This document shows, piece after piece, positions 1 through 7,793 of a DNA stretch of 64,000 nt. The DNA is from an uncultured Granulosicoccaceae bacterium. Its GTDB lineage: Bacteria > Pseudomonadota > Gammaproteobacteria > Granulosicoccales > Granulosicoccaceae. Within the stretch, counting starts at the first letter, position 1. The number at the start of each line of letters is the position of its first letter. Location of the stretch: the NCBI GenBank assembly GCA_937930305.1, contig CALGLE010000032.1, positions 1 to 64,000 of the forward strand, in the 5' to 3' direction. The position numbers were made by a program, and so were the translations under genes. A model generated the notes under the pieces. That model saw nothing but the letters and a program-made list of their open reading frames with translations. It was not told the origin of the DNA and did not search any database.

Positions 1-140
1 AGATGGTGATGCCGGGTGATAATGTGAAGATCCAAGTCGAGTTGATCAATCCGATCGCGATGGAAGAAGGTCTTCGCTTTGCGATCCGTGAAGGCGGCCG
101 TACCGTGGGTGCGGGCGTTGTTGCTAAGATCAACGAGTAA
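1..140 (+). CDS. tuf: Elongation factor Tu, C-terminal fragment
   Basis: The window opens inside this gene. The readable frame begins at base 3 and ends with TAA at 138-140. The last 45 residues carry the typical EF-Tu domain III ending: a PGDN turn, an (M)[18 protein letters not shown] block and a V(V)AKI tail. EF-Tu delivers aminoacyl-tRNA to the ribosome as a GTP complex. rpsJ follows after only 8 nt, so the two are probably co-transcribed as the end of a str-type operon (rpsL-rpsG-fusA-tuf-rpsJ), although the upstream genes lie outside the window. Confidence 0.97.
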   Translation, partial: MVMPGDNVKIQVELINPIAMEEGLRFAIREGGRTVGAGVVAKINE

Positions 141-148
141 ATAAAATT

Positions 149-463
149 ATGGCATCCAGTCAAACCATTCGTATTCGTCTTAAAGCTTTCGATCACCGAT
201 TGATCGATCGTTCTGCGAAAGAGATCCTTGAAACCGCTAAACGCACAGGTGCTCGGGTCTTAGGGCCCATTCCTCTGCCGACGAAAAAAGAGCGTTTCAC
301 CGTTCTGACTTCACCACACGTGAACAAAGACGCCCGTGATCAGTACGAAATTCGTACTCATAAGCGTTTGATGGACATCGTTGACCCAACTGAAAAAACA
401 GTTGATGCGTTGATGAAGCTAGACCTTGCAGCAGGTGTTGACGTTCAGATCAAGCTCAGCTGA
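149..463 (+). CDS. rpsJ: 30S ribosomal protein S10
   Basis: This is a 104-residue S10 (E. coli 103), a protein of the 30S head and also the NusE partner of NusB in antitermination. It starts at ATG 149, 8 nt after the tuf stop. Recognisable blocks are the [10 protein letters not shown] start, the [15 protein letters not shown] loop and an [20 protein letters not shown]-terminal half. Normally rpsJ is followed by rplC. Here an intrinsic terminator comes 23 nt after the stop and rplC begins 4.65 kb away, so S10 belongs to the tuf transcript rather than to the S10 operon. Confidence 0.98.
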   Translation: MASSQTIRIRLKAFDHRLIDRSAKEILETAKRTGARVLGPIPLPTKKERFTVLTSPHVNKDARDQYEIRTHKRLMDIVDPTEKTVDALMKLDLAAGVDVQIKLS

Positions 464-468
464 TTTGG
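452..468 (+). repeat. Left copy of an imperfect direct repeat flanking the rpsJ-rplC insertion
   Basis: The rpsJ 3' end and stop codon read AAGCTCAGCTGATTTGG. A near copy, AAGCTAGCTGATTCGG, lies at 4871-4886 just before the promoter of the resumed S10 cluster. The copies share 15 bases, with one indel and one mismatch. They bracket the inserted accessory genes, so they could be a footprint of the insertion. Chance similarity cannot be excluded from this window alone. Confidence 0.4.
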
Positions 469-486
469 ATCGACATTATGGTCGGT

Positions 487-517
487 AAAAAGGGCGTCAT
501 TCACGGCGCCCTTTTTT
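487..517 (+). terminator. Intrinsic terminator after rpsJ
   Basis: GGGCG (492-496) pairs with CGCCC (507-511) around a 10-nt loop. A tract of preceding As can extend the stem against the T6 run at 512-517. It sits 23 nt after the rpsJ stop and should end the tuf-rpsJ transcript. Because of the A tract it may also act on the opposite strand. Confidence 0.85.
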
Positions 518-601
518 GTGGGTAACGCAAAGCTATGCGGACAATAAGAAATTCGCGTATACATATTAAACGTGTTGCCTTAGGCCTAATGAGGAAAGAC
601 A

Positions 602-865
602 ATGAAAAACGTATTAAAAACCGCCGCTGCAGCGAGCCTATTCGCTGGCCTTTTTGCAACAGGCACTGCCTCTGCTGAAGGTTGCCTGTACTCACAGCAC
701 GGCGATAGCATGAAGAAAAACACCGAAACGTTGGCGCTGGCCAGTCTCGAAACGCAAACTGGTTCGGACGCGGTGTTATGGAAACTTCGTGGTTTGGATG
801 ATGCTAAGCGCAGTCGTTTGTTGGGCAAGACCCCGATTAAACCGATCGTGCCCATACACAACTAG
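602..865 (+). CDS. Small secreted protein of unknown function
   Basis: This 87-residue protein has a clear Sec signal peptide: MKN(V)LK n-region, an alanine-rich core and a TASA cleavage site after about residue 25. The mature part of about 62 residues starts EGCLYSQHG and holds a single cysteine near its N terminus, followed by a charged stretch and a basic, proline-rich end (KTPIKPIVP). The cysteine does not fit a lipobox, so a periplasmic protein is more likely than a lipoprotein. The start is supported by a GAGGAAAG ribosome-binding site 5 nt upstream. It is the first gene of the block between rpsJ and rplC. I do not recognise a family. Confidence 0.7.
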   Translation: MKNVLKTAAAASLFAGLFATGTASAEGCLYSQHGDSMKKNTETLALASLETQTGSDAVLWKLRGLDDAKRSRLLGKTPIKPIVPIHN

Positions 866-887
866 GCTGCACGACTAAGCGTCTGAA

Positions 888-1460
888 CTAAGCTTCTGAT
901 TTTTCTATATCGACGCTATCAGCCAGTAACTTGATACTTTGGGACAGGCGGTTTCGCTCACTCGCGAGACCGGCCTTCAACGCATTCGCGTGCTGCAGCT
1001 TGTCGGTTTTTATTTGTTGATATAACGCATCCATTGCGTCGTTGATGCGTTGAATTTCATTGGCCAGGGCCTCATCAATGCGTTGTTTTTCCGCAGCGAT
1101 CGCTTGATCAATGCGCATAGACTCCTGCGCCAAGGCAGATGCTTGCTCGCTAGCCAACTTCACCAGGGCGTTGTCAGCCTTTTTCGCCTCACGTTCCCGG
1201 TGTACCTTATTCTCGGCGCGGTCGTTGTGAATCTCTCGATGCAGGGCATCAAGGCGTCGCATCACATCGTCCAAACGCCGATTAGTCATTTGATCGGCCT
1301 CGGCGAAACCCACACTCACATCCTTTTGCAGTGCCTCACGTTGTCGTTCGATATCACGAATGATTCCCCCAAACAGCAGCTCGCGAACCTGCTCCAGCTC
1401 GTCACCTGATAGGGTCGCTGCAGAACCAATTTGCGAATTATTGGGCTTTTCTTGTGACAA
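888..1460 (-). CDS. Coiled-coil protein of unknown function
   Basis: This 190-residue soluble protein has no signal peptide or membrane segment. From about residue 40 to the end it is almost entirely charged and helical, with repeated IDQAIAAEKQRIDEAL- and IQRINDAMDAL-type heptads that predict a long coiled coil. The N terminus (about residues 18-45) has a GDELEQVRELLFG helix. The frame begins at a TTG (1458-1460) and no ATG start fits. It converges on the small secreted protein with a 22-nt gap. A structural or scaffold role is possible, but nothing in the sequence fixes a function. Confidence 0.7.
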   Translation of the reverse strand: MSQEKPNNSQIGSAATLSGDELEQVRELLFGGIIRDIERQREALQKDVSVGFAEADQMTNRRLDDVMRRLDALHREIHNDRAENKVHREREAKKADNALVKLASEQASALAQESMRIDQAIAAEKQRIDEALANEIQRINDAMDALYQQIKTDKLQHANALKAGLASERNRLSQSIKLLADSVDIEKSEA

Positions 1461-1711
1461 GAGCTGCTCTGTGGTCCTAAGACGTTGCCGGGGTTAGATG
1501 CCCGAAGCCAATACTAGCCTAAGCCGTATTCAGCAAAATATCGAGTATTACCCAACTTAGTGGTCCAAGCGCGTTACGTATACAACAATTTGGCCCTGGT
1601 CGACATTTTTTAGCAATGTTTAAATCATCTGGGCGCAAATTTCTGAGTCTAGCTTGCGCGCATCTCGCAAGTGATCTGAGCACGGAGCCGTGCACGGCAC
1701 AAAGGAGCAGA

Positions 1712-2770
1712 TTACGAGTCTTCAGTGGCGAGGCGAAACGCCGCCCCCATTCCAAAAAACAAGAACAGAAAATCGGTTTTACTTAATCCCATAAAAACTA
1801 ACGTCCAGACGCTTAGGTCCAAATCGGCATCCCTGCCCATGGCATCCTGCAGCTCTTCCTGCGTTAAACCAGCCATTTGCTCTATCTCTGGAATTTGTAC
1901 TTCTCTGAAGTAATCGATATCGTCCTGGGTAACGGGTGTGTAACTGTAGGCGTAACCGTTGTCCAACATAAATTGTTTTAAGTTGCCATTGGATTGATCC
2001 ATGGCCCGAAGTTCAGCCGCCTCTCGGGCGTACATGTCGTCCCAGGATTCAGCCACTCCTTCCTCGTTCACGTAGGATTCCGAATTGGCAAGGGTGTCAT
2101 TGAACATCCAACTGTAGCCAATGAACTTACCACCAAAAATAGCCAACGCACAAAGCGCAGCGCATACCACACCGCGTGGATAGCCAATGAATTCAGTTTG
2201 GCTTGCAGCCCAGCCGATCATGCCGCCAACGGCGATTGCTATAAGCCCGAATTCGTATCCAAGATTAATGATAACTGCCCAAAGAATCGCACCTAAACAT
2301 GCTGCGATGATGGGGCCAAGGATTGCCTTAAAAAAAGGCTCTTCGTGGTTAAACGCATCGATCTCAGCTTGACGTTCGGCAGCGCGTTCTCCTTGTTCAC
2401 GTTCGTACTCTGTTTTTGATTGGCCTTCTGTGTTTTCTATTGCTGCCGTGCCAAAGGTTGTACCCGAGCCTGCTATCGGGTCAGCCGGTGCTAAGCTCAA
2501 ATCATTGTTTGCAGCGACGGGCTCAACGGGTACAGGCGTTCTAGGAACCACAGAGACATCAAGTCCGATGCTCTTAAGTGTTGTGGCATACGTTCTGGCG
2601 GTGATTTGATCTATATCTTTTCGAATGATCTTTTTGGTGTTTGTGAAAACAGCCGCTTTTTCTTCAGCACATCTGAACATGCCAGAAAAGGACGCGATCA
2701 CATCCGTCGATTCAAATCCTTCAATGATGCGGCCAGCGCTGTATACATCGTAAGCGGTGTAATTCGCCAT
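1712..2770 (-). CDS. Multi-pass membrane protein of unknown function
   Basis: The start is placed at ATG 2770 because a perfect GGAGG lies 7 nt upstream (2778-2782); a longer in-frame start at 2809 lacks such support. The product has 352 residues. Residues 1-70 form a soluble domain. A proline/alanine-rich linker and a charged RAAERQAEIDAF helix follow. Then come three close hydrophobic segments, including a GYEFGLIAIAVGGMIGWAA stretch of a kind I recall from many unnamed bacterial membrane proteins. After a hydrophilic loop rich in Asp/Glu, a last hydrophobic segment lies near the C terminus. The 251 bp between this gene and the coiled-coil gene hold only a 12-bp palindrome (1687-1698). Function unknown. 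Confidence 0.7.
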   Translation of the reverse strand: MANYTAYDVYSAGRIIEGFESTDVIASFSGMFRCAEEKAAVFTNTKKIIRKDIDQITARTYATTLKSIGLDVSVVPRTPVPVEPVAANNDLSLAPADPIAGSGTTFGTAAIENTEGQSKTEYEREQGERAAERQAEIDAFNHEEPFFKAILGPIIAACLGAILWAVIINLGYEFGLIAIAVGGMIGWAASQTEFIGYPRGVVCAALCALAIFGGKFIGYSWMFNDTLANSESYVNEEGVAESWDDMYAREAAELRAMDQSNGNLKQFMLDNGYAYSYTPVTQDDIDYFREVQIPEIEQMAGLTQEELQDAMGRDADLDLSVWTLVFMGLSKTDFLFLFFGMGAAFRLATEDS

Positions 2771-2938
2771 GGTACTACCTCCATTTATTAGCACATCTGC
2801 GCTTGTCAATAGCGCAATCTCACCCAGCTCGGCATTATTGCAATGCTTGCGTGTCTATGTGTCTTATCGTTAGCAATGATGAATTTGTGAATGACTTGGG
2901 CAATAAGTGTGAGGTTCGCAGTACTGAATCGTGAACCA

Positions 2939-2966
2939 TTGCTCGTCGAAATGGCTCATATATACT
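2939..2966 (+). promoter_or_regulatory. Candidate sigma-70 promoter for the ABC ATPase gene
   Basis: TTGCTC at 2939-2944 and TATACT at 2961-2966 are separated by 16 bp, with predicted initiation near 2973, about 20 nt before the ATG at 2994. It lies in the 223-bp region between the divergent membrane-protein and ABC ATPase genes. Confidence 0.5.
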
Positions 2967-2993
2967 AAAGCATGAATAAACGAGCGATTTCCA

Positions 2994-3761
2994 ATGACCG
3001 ATGCGGTGAATGTTCAAGAGCTTCGAAAATCTTTTGGTGAACTGGAAGTTTTAAAAGGAATCTCCTTAACCGCGCAACAAGGCGATGTGGTGTCTGTCAT
3101 TGGTTCCAGTGGTTCAGGTAAGAGCACGTTTCTTCGTTGCATCAACTTATTGGAACAGCCGGATTCGGGTTCGATAACCGTTGGTGGTGAATCCGTTACA
3201 TTCAAAGGCACGCCGGGGTCGGATTATCGAATTGCCGACCGTAAACAAGTTGAAAGGCTACGCCGCCGGTTGGGTATGGTGTTTCAGAATTTTGCGTTGT
3301 GGGAGCACATGAGTGTTTTGCAGAACGTCATTGAAGCGCCGGTGCATGTGCTGGGTGTTAAGAAAGCGGAAGCTATCGAGCAGGCGATGGAATTATTAGC
3401 CCGCGTGGGGTTGGCTGAGAAGTGTGATGCCTATCCCGCCTATTTGTCCGGTGGGCAAAAACAGCGAGCGGCAATTGCGAGGGCCTTAGCGATGCAACCT
3501 GAGGTCATGTTGTTTGATGAACCTACATCCGCCCTCGACCCTGAATTAGTCAGTGAAGTGCTGCAAGTGATCAGAGCGTTGGCCGAAGAAGGGCGAACCA
3601 TGATCCTGGTAACTCACGAAATGCGCTTTGCACGCGATGTGTCCAGTCACATTATGTATCTGCATGAAGGCATCGTGGAAGAATCTGGAACTCCTGATCA
3701 AGTTTTCAATAATCCTGCCAGCGATCGTTGCCGCGCCTTTGTTCAATCCGTGCAGCAATAG
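2994..3761 (+). CDS. ABC transporter ATP-binding protein, polar amino acid type
   Basis: This 255-residue ATPase belongs to the HisP/GlnQ/OccP group. Walker A is GSSGSGKST (37-45), the Q-loop region contains MVFQNFALWEHMSVL, the signature is LSGGQKQR (about 151-158) and Walker B is VMLFDEPTSALD (about 170-181), followed by a switch histidine in LVTHEM. The LWEHMSVLQNV(I)EAP block and the GTPDQVFNNP tail are typical of amino-acid or opine importers. No permease or binding-protein gene is adjacent, so it would have to work with membrane partners encoded elsewhere. The next gene starts 14 nt downstream and is likely co-transcribed. Confidence 0.9.
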   Translation: MTDAVNVQELRKSFGELEVLKGISLTAQQGDVVSVIGSSGSGKSTFLRCINLLEQPDSGSITVGGESVTFKGTPGSDYRIADRKQVERLRRRLGMVFQNFALWEHMSVLQNVIEAPVHVLGVKKAEAIEQAMELLARVGLAEKCDAYPAYLSGGQKQRAAIARALAMQPEVMLFDEPTSALDPELVSEVLQVIRALAEEGRTMILVTHEMRFARDVSSHIMYLHEGIVEESGTPDQVFNNPASDRCRAFVQSVQQ

Positions 3762-3775
3762 CTAAGCTTCGGGAC

Positions 3776-4834
3776 ATGAATAATCCATCAGCTCTACCTA
3801 AAGTGAGAATGGGCATGGCGGCAAAAATGGCCGCCTTCTTCATTCTAGTGGCAATCGCTGCCGCTATTGCGTGGCAGCTTCGGCCTAACCCTGCCGCATT
3901 GGCCCCGCCAACAACGGAATCTCGAGATGCCACTGAATCGGAAAGCTACGCCTTTCCGGCCACTTATGAAGACCACCTTAAGCAGCTGCGTTCATTTCAG
4001 AGCAGCGGTGGGCGCATCGCCTACTTGGATGTTGGGCCTGCAGATGCCTCGAAAACTCTAATCATGATTCACGGAGTGCCCACCAGTAGCTGGATGTATC
4101 GAAAAATCATCGACGCTCTTGCGGGCAAACTACGGGTGATTGCCGTGGATTTGCTGGGCTACGGCGCCAGTGACAAGCCAAAAGACCAATTAGATCTTTA
4201 TGAGCACGCAGCTCAAGCAGCCTATGTACAGGAGCTACTGAGCGAACTGAACATCACCGATTCGGCCTTAATGGTTCATGACATGGGTGGCTTGGTGGGT
4301 TGGGAGCTATTGCGATCTAATGCTCCCATCACCGATGTGGTTCTACTCAACACGATTATTAGCCAGCAGGGCTTTAATCATCCCAATATGAACGAGGGAA
4401 TGATGTCCGAGATGGTGACTAAGGCCTACACCACGCCGATGAGTAGCGAAGTGATGCTGAAGAATACATTTGACGAATTGGGTTTAACCAGTGAATTCAA
4501 ACTGAGCGCTGAGGAGTGCTGGGGTTATCTCAAGCCTCTGCAGTCGGGGTCGGATGAAGCGCTGTACGCATTTTTTACCAGCCTTGATCGCCCGCTGTTT
4601 GATCGCTTAGACGACAATACTGAGCTAATGGCTAGCTGGGGCGTGCGATGGCGGGTTTTTTGGGGTGTGCAAGACGACATATTGACGGTGAATCAACTCT
4701 CAGTGTTGAAAAACCATACCGACATCTCCGACGCCGACATTACAGAGTTTCCCGAAAACAAACATTTTCTTGCAGAGGAGGTGCCCGAAGCGGTTGCCGC
4801 TGGGGTGATCGACTTCCTCGGTCTTGAATCTTAG
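3776..4834 (+). CDS. Membrane-anchored alpha/beta hydrolase, haloalkane-dehalogenase-like
   Basis: The chosen start (ATG 3776) follows the ABC ATPase stop by 14 nt; an in-frame start at 3728 would overlap it. The product has 352 residues with one hydrophobic segment near residues 12-30, suggesting a membrane anchor or uncleaved signal. The alpha/beta-hydrolase core has an oxyanion HGVP motif (H99), an LGYGASDKP loop, a nucleophile elbow VHDMGG with aspartate 169, an acid candidate at D300/D301, and a catalytic histidine at 330 (NKHF). Aspartate as nucleophile points to the haloalkane dehalogenase/epoxide hydrolase branch rather than to serine esterases. The substrate is unknown. A short hairpin (4834-4847) sits at the stop codon. 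Confidence 0.8.
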   Translation: MNNPSALPKVRMGMAAKMAAFFILVAIAAAIAWQLRPNPAALAPPTTESRDATESESYAFPATYEDHLKQLRSFQSSGGRIAYLDVGPADASKTLIMIHGVPTSSWMYRKIIDALAGKLRVIAVDLLGYGASDKPKDQLDLYEHAAQAAYVQELLSELNITDSALMVHDMGGLVGWELLRSNAPITDVVLLNTIISQQGFNHPNMNEGMMSEMVTKAYTTPMSSEVMLKNTFDELGLTSEFKLSAEECWGYLKPLQSGSDEALYAFFTSLDRPLFDRLDDNTELMASWGVRWRVFWGVQDDILTVNQLSVLKNHTDISDADITEFPENKHFLAEEVPEAVAAGVIDFLGLES

Positions 4835-4870
4835 GCACAAGAGTGCCGATGAAGCATTTTCTTCCTTACA

Positions 4871-4886
4871 AAGCTAGCTGATTCGG
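4871..4886 (+). repeat. Right copy of the imperfect direct repeat flanking the rpsJ-rplC insertion
   Basis: AAGCTAGCTGATTCGG matches the rpsJ end at 452-468 in 15 positions with one indel. It lies immediately before the -10 element of the rplC promoter, where the ancestral rpsJ-rplC junction would be expected if the accessory block were an insertion. Confidence 0.4.
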
Positions 4887-4894
4887 TAAACCAC

Positions 4895-4903
4895 TGTTAT
4901 ACT
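4895..4903 (+). promoter_or_regulatory. Extended -10 promoter for the rplC-rplQ cluster
   Basis: TG at 4895-4896, one base, then TATACT at 4898-4903 forms an extended -10 element. The -35 region is poor (TAGCTG, 17-bp spacing), as is common with extended -10 promoters. Predicted initiation is near 4910, giving a leader of about 205 nt to rplC. Confidence 0.6.
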
Positions 4904-4909
4904 TGGCGG

Positions 4910-5114
4910 CTACCAGACCCGGCGTGGGGACAACCTTGCGCTGGGTCTTGGTTTTACAGGAATCGAATTTTTTTGATACTGGATCCACTCGCGGCTGGCA
5001 GAGTTCCTGTCTTGCTGGCAAGAACGAGAGTTGGGTTGTCGGTATTGCGCTCATTGGCGCGTCTCCTGCCCTGCCACGGCAGGCGGATACGGTCAAAGAG
5101 TTCTGGAGAGAATC
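4910..5114 (+). promoter_or_regulatory. Structured 5' leader of the resumed S10 operon
   Basis: The leader before rplC can fold into at least three hairpins. An 11-bp stem pairs 4915-4925 with 4938-4948 (AGACCCGGCGT with GCGCTGGGTCT, two G-U pairs), followed after 3 nt by TTTT. A 7-bp closing stem pairs ACAGGAA (4956-4962) with TTCCTGT (5004-5010) and encloses a T7 run. A third stem pairs CCTGCC (5065-5070) with GGCAGG (5078-5083). In E. coli the S10 leader lies before rpsJ and is the target of L4 feedback. A comparable role here is an inference from position and structure, not from sequence identity. A purine-rich CTGGAGAG ribosome-binding site ends the leader. Confidence 0.55.
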
Positions 5115-5768
5115 ATGGCACTAGGTGTTGTCGGCCGAAAAATCGGTATGACACGCGTGTTTGACGAGTCCGGCATTTCAACGCCAGTGACAGTAGTCCA
5201 CGTGGAAAAGAATCGAATTACAGCTCGTAAAACCGCAGAGTCTGACGGTTACGAGTCTGTGCAAATTACTTTGGGTGATAAGAAGGCTAACGCTTTGTCT
5301 AAGGCGGAAGCGGGTCACTTTGCAAAATCGGGTGTGACTGCGGGTCGCGGTCTCTGGGAATTCCGTTTGGCTGAAGGCGAGGGCGAAGAGCTTGCCGTCG
5401 GTGGCGAGATCGGTATTGACTTGTTCGAAGCGGGTCAAAAAGTCGATGTCACAGGCACCAGTATTGGTAAAGGCTTTGCCGGTGGCGTTAAGCGCCACAA
5501 CTTCCAAACACAAGACGCCACGCACGGTAACTCTCTTGCCCACCGAGCGCCGGGTTCAATTGGTCAAAACCAAACTCCAGGCCGAGTTTTTAAAGGTAAG
5601 AAAATGGCGGGTCACATGGGTAATGAGCGTGTAACGACTCAAAACCTTGTGGTTGTGCGCATCGATGAAGATCGCGATGTCATTTTGATTCGCGGGCCGG
5701 TTCCAGGTCCCAAGGGCGGCGATGTGTTGATCAAGCCGGCAGTCAAGGTTAAGCGAGCGAAGGGCTGA
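5115..5768 (+). CDS. rplC: 50S ribosomal protein L3
   Basis: L3 is one of two initiators of 50S assembly and reaches the peptidyl-transferase centre. The start at ATG 5115 gives [16 protein letters not shown] and 217 residues (E. coli 209); longer upstream reading is leader sequence. The [20 protein letters not shown] loop contains the glutamine that PrmB methylates in E. coli. It is the first gene of the long cluster, and its CTGGAGAG ribosome-binding site lies 5 nt upstream. rplD begins 2 nt after its stop. Confidence 0.97.
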   Translation: MALGVVGRKIGMTRVFDESGISTPVTVVHVEKNRITARKTAESDGYESVQITLGDKKANALSKAEAGHFAKSGVTAGRGLWEFRLAEGEGEELAVGGEIGIDLFEAGQKVDVTGTSIGKGFAGGVKRHNFQTQDATHGNSLAHRAPGSIGQNQTPGRVFKGKKMAGHMGNERVTTQNLVVVRIDEDRDVILIRGPVPGPKGGDVLIKPAVKVKRAKG

Positions 5769-5770
5769 TC

Positions 5771-6373
5771 ATGGATCTTTCTACAAACAGCGGTGCGGCT
5801 GTATCCGTATCCGATGATGTCTTCGGTGCTAAGTACAACGAAGGCTTGGTTCATCAAATTGTTACGTCTTACCTCGCGGCAAAGCGCTCAGGTAATGCAG
5901 CTCAAAAAACTCGTTCTGAAGTTCGAGGCGGTGGTGCAAAGCCTTGGCGTCAGAAGGGCACTGGTCGTGCTCGAGCGGGTACATCGCGCAGTCCGATTTG
6001 GACCGGTGGTGGTGTGACATTCGCCGCTAAGCCTCGCGACTACACGCAGAAAGTGAACAAGAAGATGTACCGCGCAGCCATGCGAGCTATTTTGTCGCAA
6101 GCGGTTGCTGACGGTCGATTGAAAGTGGTTGATGACCTGGAAGTGGCCGAGCCAAAAACACGCTTGATGCGCCAAAAAATTGAACAATACGGGGTTGATA
6201 AGGCCTTGTTGTTAGTGGACGACGCTTCAGACAATGCGTTTATGGCTGTCCGTAACCTGCCGCACGTAGAGATGTTGGATGCAGAGATCGTTGATCCTGT
6301 CAGTCTCGTGCGTTACCCAAGCATTTTGGCAACTCCGGCTGCCATCTCGCAATTGGAGAAGCGATTCGCATGA
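5771..6373 (+). CDS. rplD: 50S ribosomal protein L4
   Basis: This 200-residue L4 (E. coli 201) has the long basic loop (about residues 45-95: RSEVRGGGAKPWRQKGTGRARAG) that lines the peptide exit tunnel, and a C-terminal globular domain ending in LEKRFA. In E. coli L4 represses its own operon through the S10 leader. If that circuit exists here, its RNA target would be the leader just before rplC, not one before rpsJ. The rplW start overlaps its stop by 4 nt (ATGA). Confidence 0.97.
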   Translation: MDLSTNSGAAVSVSDDVFGAKYNEGLVHQIVTSYLAAKRSGNAAQKTRSEVRGGGAKPWRQKGTGRARAGTSRSPIWTGGGVTFAAKPRDYTQKVNKKMYRAAMRAILSQAVADGRLKVVDDLEVAEPKTRLMRQKIEQYGVDKALLLVDDASDNAFMAVRNLPHVEMLDAEIVDPVSLVRYPSILATPAAISQLEKRFA

Positions 6374-6669
6374 ACGATCAACGTCTCTATCAAGTGTTGC
6401 TTGCGCCGCACATCTCTGAAAAATCAGCGATGGACGCAGAAATGCGCGGTCGCCACACATTCAAAGTTGCCACTGATGCCAGCAAGTTAGAAATTCGCAA
6501 AGCGGTTGAAGCGCTTTTCGATGTGAACGTGCGTAGTGTGCAAGTCGTTAACGTTAACGGCAAAAAGAAGCGTTTCGGTCAGGTAGACGGCAAGCGCTCT
6601 GATTGGAAGAAGGCCATCGTGAAGCTCGCTGAAGGCCAAGACATCGACTTTGTCGGGTTGGAAGGATAA
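6370..6669 (+). CDS. rplW: 50S ribosomal protein L23
   Basis: A 99-residue L23 (E. coli 100), which sits at the tunnel exit and docks trigger factor and SRP. It carries the [12 protein letters not shown] start, the [17 protein letters not shown] strand and the [21 protein letters not shown] loop. The ATG overlaps the rplD stop by 4 nt, indicating translational coupling. rplB follows after 2 nt. Confidence 0.97.
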   Translation: MNDQRLYQVLLAPHISEKSAMDAEMRGRHTFKVATDASKLEIRKAVEALFDVNVRSVQVVNVNGKKKRFGQVDGKRSDWKKAIVKLAEGQDIDFVGLEG

Positions 6670-6671
6670 TC

Positions 6672-7499
6672 ATGGCTCTCGTTAAATCGAAACCAACGTC
6701 ACCCGGACGTCGCTTTCAAGTCCGAGTAGTGAATAAGGAGCTTTCGAAAGAAGGCCCTTATGAGCCGCTGGTTGAAAAGCTGCACAAACGTGGTGGTCGA
6801 AATAATCACGGTCGCATCACCCAGCGTCATATTGGTGGTGGGCATAAACGTCGTTATCGCGTTATTGATTTCAAACGCAATAAAGACGGCATTCCAGCAA
6901 CGGTTGAACGGATTGAATACGATCCAAACCGCACCGCTAACATCGCGCTGTTGAAGTACGCAGACGGTGAGCGTCGCTACATGATTGCCCCTAAAGGCAT
7001 GAAAGCAGGCGACCCGGTCATGACTGGGCGTGAAGCGCCAATTAAAGTGGGCAATACACTGCCGTTAAACAACATTCCTGTGGGTTCAACGGTGCATTGC
7101 ATCGAATTGAAACCAGGTCGCGGTGCTCAGATGGCTCGAAGTGCAGGGGCCTCAGTGCAATTGGTTGCACGCGAAGGTGCTTATGCAACCTTGCGCATGA
7201 GATCGGGTGAGATGCGTCGCGTCTTGGCGGATTGCCGTGCGACGATGGGTGAAGTCAGTAATGGCGAACATGCATTACGTAAGCTAGGTAAAGCCGGTGC
7301 AACACGCTGGCGCGGTGTTCGTCCTACCGTTCGCGGTGTGGCTATGAACCCGGTTGATCACCCACATGGCGGTGGTGAAGGTCGTACTTCAGGTGGTCGT
7401 CATCCGGTTAGCCCTTGGGGCACACCGACCAAGGGTCATAAGACTCGAAAGAATAAGCGTACCGATCGCATGATTGTGCGTCGACGCAACAAGAAATAA
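6672..7499 (+). CDS. rplB: 50S ribosomal protein L2
   Basis: A 275-residue L2 (E. coli 273), a highly conserved 23S-binding protein needed for subunit joining and the peptidyl-transferase centre. It has the KPTSPGRR start, the GRNNHGRIT loop, and the C-terminal [15 protein letters not shown] segment whose histidine is essential in E. coli L2. The very basic tail ([16 protein letters not shown]) is typical. Gap to rpsS is 16 nt. Confidence 0.98.
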   Translation: MALVKSKPTSPGRRFQVRVVNKELSKEGPYEPLVEKLHKRGGRNNHGRITQRHIGGGHKRRYRVIDFKRNKDGIPATVERIEYDPNRTANIALLKYADGERRYMIAPKGMKAGDPVMTGREAPIKVGNTLPLNNIPVGSTVHCIELKPGRGAQMARSAGASVQLVAREGAYATLRMRSGEMRRVLADCRATMGEVSNGEHALRKLGKAGATRWRGVRPTVRGVAMNPVDHPHGGGEGRTSGGRHPVSPWGTPTKGHKTRKNKRTDRMIVRRRNKK

Positions 7500-7515
7500 G
7501 GCGAGGTAATTATTC

Positions 7516-7788
7516 GTGCCACGTTCACTCAAAAAAGGCCCATTCGTCGATCACCACTTGGTAAAAAAAGTGGAAGAGGCGCGTGAAACTAACAATAAAC
7601 GCCCGATCAAAACCTGGTCGCGTCGTTCGATGATTCTGCCCGACATGGTCGGATTGACTCTGGCTGTGCACAACGGTCGTGTCCATGTTCCGGTGTTAGT
7701 TTCCGAGAATATGGTCGGTCATAAGCTAGGCGAATTCGCAGCCACCCGTACCTACAGAGGTCACGTGGCGGATAAGAAGTCGAGATAG
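7516..7788 (+). CDS. rpsS: 30S ribosomal protein S19
   Basis: A 90-residue S19 (E. coli 92) of the 30S head. It starts at GTG 7516, giving the universal [12 protein letters not shown] terminus. A GCGAGG element 10 nt upstream is the likely ribosome-binding site. The conserved TWSRRSMI and [15 protein letters not shown] segments are present. rplV starts 5 nt after the stop. Confidence 0.97.
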   Translation: MPRSLKKGPFVDHHLVKKVEEARETNNKRPIKTWSRRSMILPDMVGLTLAVHNGRVHVPVLVSENMVGHKLGEFAATRTYRGHVADKKSR

Positions 7789-7793
7789 ATCAC

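Noticed and set aside
1519-1755. Minus-strand 78-residue frame overlapping the end of the membrane-protein gene
   Set aside because: Irregular composition (many Arg, Cys, Pro), no ribosome-binding site, and overlap with a better-supported gene in another frame.
2170-2372. Plus-strand frames opposite the membrane-protein gene
   Set aside because: They mirror the coding strand, lack ribosome-binding sites and have unlikely composition.
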